In this document: piece after piece, positions 57,699 to 64,000 of the stretch | How positions within the stretch are numbered: position 1 is the stretch's first letter | Layout of the letters: each line of letters begins with the position of its first letter | Source of the DNA: Paraburkholderia flava | GTDB taxonomy: Bacteria > Pseudomonadota > Gammaproteobacteria > Burkholderiales > Burkholderiaceae | Direction: 5' to 3' | Assembly (NCBI RefSeq): GCF_004359985.1 | Contig: NZ_SMRO01000002.1 | Coordinates: forward strand, 2,308,536-2,372,535 | Length of the DNA: 64,000 bases | Made by a program: the position numbers and the translations under genes | The notes under the pieces: model-generated | Databases searched by the model: none | What the model saw: the letters and a program-made list of their open reading frames with translations, nothing else | What the model was told of the DNA's origin: nothing

Positions 57699-58313
57699 GT
57701 GAATTCGACAACAGGCGGTAACACTGCCACGGGTGAACTGGAGAACCTTCTTTCCGGCAGACGTAGCGTCAGATCCTATACCCAGGAAGAGGTCAGCCTC
57801 CGCGCGATCAGGAGGATTCTTGCCGCCGCCCAGCGCATTACTTCCGTCGACGGAAAGCGCACAGCACCTTCGGCCCATGCGCTTCATCCGTTGGCACTCT
57901 TCCTTGTCGCTGTCCGAGTCGAAGGACTTGAACGTGGCATGTATGCCTATGCAGTCGATGAAGGGAGACTGCATAAGGTGGGCGACACGCCAGCACATGG
58001 AGCGTTGCTGTCGGCGTCGCTGGCCGGCGACAGCTTTCTGGAAGAGGCACCGGCCGTCGTGGTGGTTGCCGCCCGCATCGATACGGCGATCCGTCATTTC
58101 GCCGAGCAGCAGCCCGATGGAAAGCGTGGTGTCCGCTATGTGGATTTCGAAGCGGGTGCGTGCACGCAGAACATGTATCTGGCGGTTACGGCGGAAGCTT
58201 TAGGCGCGGTCGTGGTGATGGGCTTCGATGACGATCGAATGAAGACCGTATTGAAACTGCCCGCCGACCTCGCTCCGATTGCGCTGTTTTGCGTGGGTCA
58301 CGCGCAGACGTAG
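57699..58313 (+). CDS. Nitroreductase-family protein (SagB/ThcOx-like)
   Basis: 204 residues from a GTG at 57699 with AGGAG upstream. FMN-binding RRSVRSYTQEE near the N-terminus, YVDFEAGACTQNMYLAVTAE and a C-terminal LPADLAPIALFCVGH. SagB/ThcOx members reduce or oxidise small substrates with FMN; many act on cyclic peptides or nitro compounds. Cargo 1 of the MFS/argP insertion region: it is flanked by the true MFS end and by the scar with argP and MFS ends. Confidence 0.87.
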   Translation: MNSTTGGNTATGELENLLSGRRSVRSYTQEEVSLRAIRRILAAAQRITSVDGKRTAPSAHALHPLALFLVAVRVEGLERGMYAYAVDEGRLHKVGDTPAHGALLSASLAGDSFLEEAPAVVVVAARIDTAIRHFAEQQPDGKRGVRYVDFEAGACTQNMYLAVTAEALGAVVVMGFDDDRMKTVLKLPADLAPIALFCVGHAQT

Positions 58314-58347
58314 ACCGGTCGACGCGACGGACACCGGGCGTTGTCCT

Positions 58348-58453
58348 TCAATCGATGTAATCAATCGAGAAAATCCGCCGCCCGCGTGTGCAGCATTGCT
58401 GCCGAAATCGTCGAGCTAACCGATCGACAGCCGCCAGCTCTGCCAGTACAGAT
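58348..58453 (-). pseudogene. argP 3'-end fragment (scar, left half)
   Basis: About 93 bases (58361-58453) match the true argP end (60325-60416), with a one-base insertion near 58397 that breaks the frame; a less exact match extends left to 58348. The minus frame still reads TRAADFLD, the ArgP C-terminus. It joins the MFS 3' fragment directly at 58453-58455. Confidence 0.8.
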
Positions 58454-58454
58454 A

Positions 58455-58510
58455 CGGAAGAGAAGGCTGCGCCGACGCCTGCGGCGGAGTCGGCGAATCA
58501 GGCGCAGTAA
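58455..58510 (+). repeat. MFS 3'-end repeat, copy 2 (scar, right half)
   Basis: About 52 of 56 bases match the MFS end at 57585-57640. It follows the argP fragment at once and precedes the LysR gene of cargo 2. No upstream part of the MFS gene is present, so it is a duplication scar. Confidence 0.82.
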
Positions 58511-58550
58511 TCGCAGCTGCGATAACTGCACCACTCGCGCAGATGCCCGC

Positions 58551-59441
58551 TTAAATCCGCAGCGGAAGCGCCGCCGCAAAAAACTCGGTGACGCGACGCA
58601 CACGTGCCGGTACGAACCGGCGCTTCGGCCACACAATGCTCACGTCCCTGACGTCGTCGATGAACGCGTCGAGGATCGTGAGCACGTCCGGATGCCGGAG
58701 TTCGTCGGCCAGCGAGACCTTCGCGAACAGGCCGATCCCAACGCCCGCCAGTACACCCGCACGTATCGTTTCGACCGAGTTGGACGACAGATTTCCACTC
58801 ACGGTCACACTGAACCGGCCTTCGGGGCCGACGAACGGCCAGTCCGCCGACTCCATCAACCCGCCGTACAACAGACAGTTGTGATCGACGAGATCGGCGG
58901 GCGTTTTGGGCATGCCGTGTTGTTCGAAATAGCGACGCGATCCGACGCAGACGAGCGGCGTGCCGGCCACGCGCCTGACGACCGTATCGAGTTCGTCGAC
59001 GGTGCCCACCCGGATCGCCAGATCGATCCGGTCTTCGGTCATGTCCCGCACGAAATCCGATAGCACCAGATCGACCTGAAGGCCCGGATTCGACGACAAC
59101 AATTCGGGGATCAGCGGCAGCACATGAAGGCGGCCAAACGTCGACGACGCAGCGATCCGGATCAGGCCCGAGACCTCGAACGTGCTGCTCGACAGCTCGG
59201 TGTCGGCCTCGTCCATTTCATCGACCAGCGGCTTCGTCCGGTCGTAGTAGCGTTGTCCCTGATCTGTCAGCGTGACGCTGCGCGTGCTGCGATTGAACAG
59301 CACCACGCCGAGACGTTTCTCCAGCGCGACGATGGCTTTGCTGATAGCCGATTGCGACTCGCCGGTGCGACGCGCGGCAGCGGAAAAACCGCCCGCTTCG
59401 ACGACCGCGATGAAGGCGTTCAATTCGTGAAACCGATCCAC
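58551..59441 (-). CDS. LysR-family regulator of cargo 2
   Basis: 296 residues from a GTG at 59441 with GAGAGGA upstream (the open frame to 59594 lacks similarity). N-terminal HTH (DRFHELNAFIAVVEAGGFSA, then GESQSAISKAIVALEKRLGV) and LysR effector domain. Divergent from the SDR gene (106 bp gap), so it likely controls it. The two genes form the second cargo between scar and argP. Confidence 0.9.
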   Translation of the reverse strand: MDRFHELNAFIAVVEAGGFSAAARRTGESQSAISKAIVALEKRLGVVLFNRSTRSVTLTDQGQRYYDRTKPLVDEMDEADTELSSSTFEVSGLIRIAASSTFGRLHVLPLIPELLSSNPGLQVDLVLSDFVRDMTEDRIDLAIRVGTVDELDTVVRRVAGTPLVCVGSRRYFEQHGMPKTPADLVDHNCLLYGGLMESADWPFVGPEGRFSVTVSGNLSSNSVETIRAGVLAGVGIGLFAKVSLADELRHPDVLTILDAFIDDVRDVSIVWPKRRFVPARVRRVTEFFAAALPLRI

Positions 59442-59547
59442 GACCAATTCCTCTCGAGAATAGAGCCTATGCAAGATTAGCCGATTATCATTCCCGAAAG
59501 CGGCAACTACCATGCTTCTGTCAATCACGAACAGACAGAAGGTTTTC

Positions 59548-60288
59548 ATGTCCACCCTCGCAGGCAAAAACGCCGTCATCAGCGGCGGCACCACCGGTAT
59601 CGGTCTCGCGATCGCTCAACGCTTCGTCGCCGAAGGGGCTCACGTTTTTATCTTCGGTCGCCGGCAGGCGCAGCTCGACGAAGCGGTCGCACTGATCGGC
59701 CGCAACGTCACCGCAATTCAGGCCGATGCGGCGAATCTCGATGACCTCGATCGTGTCGCCGCGACCGTCAGGGAACAGAAGGGTACCGTCGACATCGTCG
59801 TGTCGAACGCAGGCTATACCGAGCAGGCTCCGATCGACACGCTCACACCCGAGCATTTCGACAAGGCATTCAACCTGATGGCCCGCGGTCCCGTTTTCCT
59901 CGTGCAGAAACTGCTGCCGATGATGAAGGGCAGCGGATCGATCATCCTCGTCTCTTCGGCGATGCACCTGATGGGTATTCCCGGCCACACCGCGTACGCG
60001 GCGACCAAGGCGGCGCTGCGTTCGTATGCGCGCACGTGGGCGGCGGAATTCAAGGATCGCGGTATTCGCGTCAACCTGCTGAGCCCCGGCGTCACCGATA
60101 CGCCGATCCTCGATTCGCAGTCGGCCACACGCGAAGATCTGGTGAACTTTTACCGGAGCATGGTGCCGATGAACCGGCTCGCCCGCGCCGACGAAATGGC
60201 CAGCGCTGCCCTCTTTCTCGCGTCCGACCAGAGTTCGTACGTGACGGGTTCGGACCTGATGGCCGATGGGGGTGTCGGTCAGGTGTGA
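59548..60288 (+). CDS. SDR-family oxidoreductase of cargo 2
   Basis: 246 residues from the ATG at 59548. Cofactor motif SGGTTGIG, VVSNAGYTEQ, catalytic SSAMHL and YAATK, and SYVTGSDLMADGGVG at the end. NAD(P)-dependent reductase. Paired with the divergent LysR gene; the pair resembles the LysR/SDR pairs common in accessory regions of this family. Convergent with argP (36 bp gap). Confidence 0.92.
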   Translation: MSTLAGKNAVISGGTTGIGLAIAQRFVAEGAHVFIFGRRQAQLDEAVALIGRNVTAIQADAANLDDLDRVAATVREQKGTVDIVVSNAGYTEQAPIDTLTPEHFDKAFNLMARGPVFLVQKLLPMMKGSGSIILVSSAMHLMGIPGHTAYAATKAALRSYARTWAAEFKDRGIRVNLLSPGVTDTPILDSQSATREDLVNFYRSMVPMNRLARADEMASAALFLASDQSSYVTGSDLMADGGVGQV

Positions 60289-60313
60289 GCTGGCGATCGA
60301 ATGGCGGCGTGCA

Positions 60314-60335
60314 TCAATCGAGAATCAATCGAGAA
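60314..60335. repeat. 11-bp tandem repeat at the argP stop
   Basis: TCAATCGAGAA occurs twice in direct succession (60314-60324 and 60325-60335). The right copy contains the argP stop (TGA on the minus strand). The scar has a related arrangement (58348-58371), which shows the two share this junction. Confidence 0.6.
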
Positions 60336-61218
60336 AATCCGCCGCCCGCGTGCGCAGCATCGCGCCGAAATCGTCGAGCCAGCCGATCGACAGCCGCCAG
60401 CTCTGCCAGTACAGATCGACGTCGATGGGGCGGCCCGGCCCCATGTCGACGAGTTCGCTGGTCGCGAAATGCGGCGCGATCATCCGCTCCGGACACATGC
60501 CCCAGCCCAGCCCCGTCACGCACGCGCGCAGAAAACCCGCGACGTGCGGAATCCAGTGCACCGGCGGATCGAGTTCCGCGCGCGTGATACGGCGCACGAA
60601 ACGCTTCTGCAGTTGATCCTTCGGATTGAAAACGATCGACGGCGCGCCGCGCAGCGCTTCGCGTGTCACGCCGTCCGCGAAATGGCGTTCGTAAAACGAC
60701 GGCGAGCACACCGCGCGATAGCGCATCCGGCCGAGCCGCACCGACCGGCACCCCTGGATCGGCTCGGCCTGCGTCGTCACCGCGCCCTGCACGCTGCCGT
60801 CGCGGATGCGCTGCGCGGTGTGGTCCTGATCGTCGAGCACGAGATCGAGCAACGTGGAGCGTTCGACGCAGAAGTCGGCCACTGCATCGAGAAACCACGT
60901 CCCGACGCTGTCGTCGTTCACTGCGATGCGCAGCGTCGGCCACGCGCTTGCCTGAATGCCGGGCAATGCAGGCAGCCGGCCCGTGAGTTCCGCTTCGAGC
61001 AGTTGCACGCGTTCGGTATGACGGCACAGCAGCGCGCCGGACGCCGTCGCGATACACGGCTGACCGCGCTTCACGAGCACGCTGCCGACGCGCTCCTCCA
61101 GCAGCTTCACGCGCTGCGACACCGCCGACGGCGTGACGTTCAGCGCGCTCGCCGCGCGATCGAACGACCCGTATCGCACGACGGCCGCGAGCGCGTCGAG
61201 CAAGGCATAGTCGAGCAT
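60325..61218 (-). CDS. argP: LysR-type regulator ArgP (IciA)
   Basis: 297 residues. HTH DYALLDALAAVVRYGSFDRA, then LNVTPSAVSQRVKLLEERVG is the ArgP hallmark; the effector domain follows with ending WLDDFGAMLRTRAADFLD. In E. coli ArgP activates argO in response to arginine or lysine. It is divergent from argO (140 bp gap), the same order as in many proteobacteria. Its last 93 bases are duplicated in the scar upstream (58361-58453). Confidence 0.95.
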   Translation of the reverse strand: MLDYALLDALAAVVRYGSFDRAASALNVTPSAVSQRVKLLEERVGSVLVKRGQPCIATASGALLCRHTERVQLLEAELTGRLPALPGIQASAWPTLRIAVNDDSVGTWFLDAVADFCVERSTLLDLVLDDQDHTAQRIRDGSVQGAVTTQAEPIQGCRSVRLGRMRYRAVCSPSFYERHFADGVTREALRGAPSIVFNPKDQLQKRFVRRITRAELDPPVHWIPHVAGFLRACVTGLGWGMCPERMIAPHFATSELVDMGPGRPIDVDLYWQSWRLSIGWLDDFGAMLRTRAADFLD

Positions 61219-61358
61219 TAGCGTTCCTTAATCGGCGTTAGTCGAATTAGCTTCTCTTATTATCATCGATCCAGCAGACTGCGGCGAGTCCCCTCTTCGA
61301 TCGATCGCAGTCCATGCTTTGGCACGCGACTCTGGTCCCACGTCTTACTGGATTACGT

Positions 61359-61991
61359 ATGTCCTGGCTCGCTTTCTCTCACGGTGCGGCGCTGTGCGCG
61401 TCGCTGATCGTCACCATCGGTGCGCAGAACGCGCTCGTTCTGCGGCAGGGCATCATGCGCTCGCACGTCGGCAAGATCGTTCTGCTATGCATGCTGTCCG
61501 ACTTTGCGCTGATCGCGGCGGGGGTCGGCGGTGCATCGGCGCTGATGGAGCGCTATCCGACGTTCGTGCGCGCGCTGCTGTACGTCGGGCTCGCGTACCT
61601 TGCGTGGTTCGGTTTGAGCGCGTTGCGTCGCGCGTGGCGGCCACGTCAGACTGGCCTGCACGTCGAGGCATCCGACGGCGTCGCGCCGCAACACGCATCG
61701 CATCAACGCGCAATGCCGATCGTGCTGACGACACTCGCGCTGACCTGGCTCAACCCGCACGTCTACCTCGACACGTTCCTGTTGATCGGCACGGCGGGCG
61801 CACGCGAACCACTCGACGAGCGCGCCGCGTTCGCGATTGGCGCAATGGCGGTCAGCGCGGTGTGGTTCATCGGCCTCGGCTACGGCGCTCGACTGCTCGC
61901 GCCGCTGTTCCGGCGAGCGGGCGCGTGGCGCGTGCTCGATGGGGCGATCGGCGGGATGGTGCTGTTTGTCGCGGTGACGCAGTTGCGATGA
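61359..61991 (+). CDS. argO: LysE-family arginine/lysine exporter ArgO
   Basis: 210 residues from the ATG at 61359 (an earlier in-frame ATG at 61314 gives 15 more residues). LysE family with about six membrane helices; SLIVTIGAQNALVLRQGIMR at the N-terminus is the LysE/ArgO hallmark, and ALTWLNPHVYLDTFLLIG the second. Exports arginine, canavanine or lysine. Divergent partner and probable target of argP. Confidence 0.94.
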   Translation: MSWLAFSHGAALCASLIVTIGAQNALVLRQGIMRSHVGKIVLLCMLSDFALIAAGVGGASALMERYPTFVRALLYVGLAYLAWFGLSALRRAWRPRQTGLHVEASDGVAPQHASHQRAMPIVLTTLALTWLNPHVYLDTFLLIGTAGAREPLDERAAFAIGAMAVSAVWFIGLGYGARLLAPLFRRAGAWRVLDGAIGGMVLFVAVTQLR

Positions 61992-62080
61992 CAGCGGCCA
62001 GGCTCACAAGGCGCACTCCACAACCCCCATCCGCGTAACGCCGTAAAATCGCCGCTTCAGCCGAGCGAGCGTTGCGCCCC

Positions 62081-62986
62081 ATGGTCAATCCGACACACTT
62101 CGATCTCCACTCGCTGCGCGTCTTCCTGATGGTCGCCGAGTCCGGCAGCCTCACGAAGGCAGCGGAGCGCAGTCACATGACGCTGTCCGCAGTCAGCAAG
62201 CGAATCGCCGATCTCGAACGCGCGACCGATTGCGCGCTGCTCGTCCGGCAGCCGCGCGGCGTGGAATTGACGCCCGCCGGCAAGGGGCTACTCGCACACG
62301 CGACGCAGGTGCTCGACCAGGTGAACCGGATGGCCGGCGAGATGTCCGACTATGCGGTTGGCGTGCGCGGTCACGTGCGGATCTGGGCGAATACGTCGGC
62401 GATCGTGCAGTTCCTGCCGGTCGATCTGCAGCGTTTTCTCGCTGCGCATCCCGGCATCCGTCTGACGCTCGCGGAGAAGCTGAGCGGCGATATCGTCGAA
62501 GCGCTCGGCGACGGCCGCACCGATCTCGGCATCTTCGCGGACAACGTGCCCGCTCCGCTGATCGACAAACGCGTGTATCACCGCGACCAGCTCGTGTTGC
62601 TGGTGCCGCCCGATCACCCGCTCGCGGACGCCGAAGCAGTCGCCTTCACCGATACGCTCGACTACGACTACGTCGGTCTAACGGCGGGCAGTTCGCTGCT
62701 GCTGCGGATGCTCGATGCCGCGATCGCGGCCGAGCGCACGTTGCGTCTGCGCGTCCAGGTGAGCAGTTTCGACGGTATCTGCCGGATGATCGAAGCGGGT
62801 CTCGGCATCGGCGTGCTGCCCGAGGCCGCAGTGCGTCGCGAGATTCTCGCGGCGGGTCTGCGCGCGGTGCCACTCACCGACCCGTGGGGCATCCGCACGC
62901 TATGGATCGGTGCGAAATCCGGCCGCGAGCTGACGCCGGAGGCGACCAAGCTGTTCGATTTCATGTCGGAGAAAGCGGCGGATTGA
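62081..62986 (+). CDS. LysR-family regulator
   Basis: 301 residues from the ATG at 62081; a TTG three codons upstream is also possible. HTH (FDLHSLRVFLMVAESGSLTK, then MTLSAVSKRIADLERATDCA) and LysR effector domain (about 95-300). Downstream of argO in the same direction, separated by 89 bp. Target unknown. Confidence 0.9.
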   Translation: MVNPTHFDLHSLRVFLMVAESGSLTKAAERSHMTLSAVSKRIADLERATDCALLVRQPRGVELTPAGKGLLAHATQVLDQVNRMAGEMSDYAVGVRGHVRIWANTSAIVQFLPVDLQRFLAAHPGIRLTLAEKLSGDIVEALGDGRTDLGIFADNVPAPLIDKRVYHRDQLVLLVPPDHPLADAEAVAFTDTLDYDYVGLTAGSSLLLRMLDAAIAAERTLRLRVQVSSFDGICRMIEAGLGIGVLPEAAVRREILAAGLRAVPLTDPWGIRTLWIGAKSGRELTPEATKLFDFMSEKAAD

Positions 62987-63022
62987 TCGGCTCAAGACAC
63001 GTGTTGCGGCGTACCGTCCCGC

Positions 63023-63220
63023 TCACGCGTGCGGCAACACGAGTTCGTCGAAGCGAGACCGCATTTGCTCCAGCATCGCGACGCAACCCGGACGGAGTGG
63101 ATTGCCGCACAGATTGAGACGCTTGATGTTCGGATTGCGGGCGAGCGCCAACGCTCCCGGGTCGCCGATATTGCAGTTGCGTACATTGAGCGACGCGAAC
63201 TTGCCGCGCGAGAGGTGCAT
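63023..63220 (-). pseudogene. Leucine-rich-repeat remnant (RI/GALA-type LRR)
   Basis: 65 codons reading leftward. The block SLNVRNCNIGDPGALALARN and the following IKRLNLCGNPLRPGCVAMLE carry two LRR units of the ribonuclease-inhibitor kind, as in GALA-type repeats of plant-associated Ralstonia effectors. An in-frame stop lies about 25 bases before the ATG, so the rest of the LRR protein is absent. It is either a fragment of a lost LRR gene or a tiny stand-alone protein. Confidence 0.6.
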
Positions 63221-63264
63221 CGCGCCTTAGTTTTCGATGCCGCCGTTACCGTTCATCTACCGGT

Positions 63265-64000
63265 TCAAGGGGACGTCTGCTGACTCGCGCTGTCTGCCGC
63301 GTCCGCCCCCGCGCCAACCGTGCGCAGCGCCCCATCGGTCACATAAGGAATCAGCCCCGCCGCGCGAATTTTCTCGACGATCGTACGACGGCATGCAGCA
63401 TCGTCCGGCGCGCAGTAGTCGATCGAAATCACCGGCAGTGCGTAGCGTTCGCGGATCGTCTTCGCCTGCGCGAGCAGCCAGTCGCGATCGTTCGCCGGTA
63501 CGGCATCGTAGCGCTGGTTACGCTGATCCCAGTTGCCGAACAGCGATTCGAACGCGACCGCGGCCACGTCGTCATGCACCTGCGGCAGGATTTCGAAACC
63601 GCGATTCAGGATCAGTTGCGCCTGCGGATAGCGCGCCTTCACTGCGCGGATCACCGTGACGAGCCCGGCTTCCTGCTTCGCGCGCGCCGCATCGGTTTTT
63701 GCAACGAGCTGGTACGAGTCCAGCGTATCGAAAAAGAAGCCACGATAACCGCGCGCCCACAGCGGCCCGATTACCTTGTCGACGAAGAACGCGGGCCAGC
63801 CGGGCGCGGTCTGATCGACCACCGTCGATGCCCAGGTCGTATTGCGTCCGAGCAGCCATTGCTTCGGCATCGCGCGCGCGTAACTGCGTGCGTGCGTCAC
63901 TTCGCCGACGCTCACGTACGCGTACCACGCGGGACACGGCGCACGCTGCGTACGCGGATCGAAACCACTGTCCGGTTCGACGACGACCGTGCCGAACTTC
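63265..64000 (-). CDS. GH114/PelA-like endo-alpha-1,4-polygalactosaminidase, partial
   Basis: The C-terminal ~245 residues lie within the window; the N-terminus is beyond the right edge. TM1410/GH114 fold with WYAYVSVGEVTHARSYARAM, FVDKVIGPLWARGYRGFFFD (active-site Asp), LILNRGFEILPQVHDDV and VISIDYC. GH114 enzymes hydrolyse alpha-1,4-galactosamine polymers such as Pel polysaccharide. No pel genes are seen inside the window; the adjacent ones may lie to the right. Confidence 0.85.
   Translation of the reverse strand, partial: KFGTVVVEPDSGFDPRTQRAPCPAWYAYVSVGEVTHARSYARAMPKQWLLGRNTTWASTVVDQTAPGWPAFFVDKVIGPLWARGYRGFFFDTLDSYQLVAKTDAARAKQEAGLVTVIRAVKARYPQAQLILNRGFEILPQVHDDVAAVAFESLFGNWDQRNQRYDAVPANDRDWLLAQAKTIRERYALPVISIDYCAPDDAACRRTIVEKIRAAGLIPYVTDGALRTVGAGADAADSASQQTSP

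Noticed and set aside
1..64000. CRISPR arrays, tRNA/rRNA genes, insertion sequences, prophage or integrase genes
   Set aside because: Reading both strands for these gave no support; no regularly spaced repeats, no transposase or integrase signatures, no tRNA-like clover sequences were recognised.

Overview
The window is high-GC chromosomal DNA with the gene families, codon bias and regulator types of a Burkholderiaceae member, most like Paraburkholderia, Burkholderia or Caballeronia. This placement is an inference from gene content (complete five-step hut operon, argP/argO pair, HisQMP plus GlxA-type regulator, many LysR regulators). No rRNA, tRNA, CRISPR array, integrase, transposase or prophage was seen.

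Layout. 1-3.2 kb (minus strand): a polar amino-acid ABC transporter (hisQ-hisM-hisP type) followed by a GlxA/ArgR-like regulator cut by the window edge; no binding protein is present. 3.5-8.4 kb: a methyltransferase, a small unknown gene, an isolated type II secretin gene (gspD), another small unknown gene and a DMT exporter. 8.4-16.2 kb: a LysR regulator divergent from an eight-gene redox/detoxification cluster (SDR, old yellow enzyme, DUF427, SDR, alpha/beta hydrolase, SDR, SDR, glutathione transferase). The SDR pair occurs twice, and each half of the cluster is preceded by nearly the same promoter/operator box.

16.3-29.6 kb: a patatin-like phospholipase, a SmpA/OmlA-fold lipoprotein, a SnoaL-like protein, an LLM flavoenzyme, a secreted hydrolase, glgC-glgA, pdxY, a LivJ-like binding protein, an FkbM methyltransferase and an AraC-GyrI regulator. 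29.6-33 kb: a DUF3857 transglutaminase-like protein and a DHA2 exporter. 33.4-34.6 kb: an AT-richer islet with one unrecognised membrane-anchored coiled-coil protein. 34.7-40.9 kb: an aminotransferase, a LysR regulator, a PEP-mutase-like protein, a PLP decarboxylase, an HTH protein and a MAPEG protein.

41.2-49.6 kb: a complete histidine utilisation operon, hutH-hutC-hutU-hutD-hutI-hutF-hutG, all minus strand, with palindromic HutC-type operators in front of hutH. The five enzymes take histidine to glutamate plus formate through HutF/HutG. Just past hutG lies a decayed copy of the hutG 3' end. 49.9-51 kb: a two-gene cassette ending in a zeta-toxin-like kinase.

51.2-64 kb: an epimerase-like SDR, small unknown genes, an AzgA-type purine permease, a PRC-barrel lipoprotein translationally coupled to an MFS transporter, then a visibly rearranged region. 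Between the MFS gene and argP sit two separate cargos (a nitroreductase; a LysR-SDR pair). They are separated by a mosaic scar made of the 3' end of argP joined to the 3' end of the MFS gene. argP-argO, another LysR gene, a leucine-rich-repeat remnant and a partial GH114 gene close the window.

The most unusual items are the duplicated SDR cassette with its shared promoter, the MFS/argP insertion hotspot with its scar, the 33.4 kb islet and the zeta-toxin pair.
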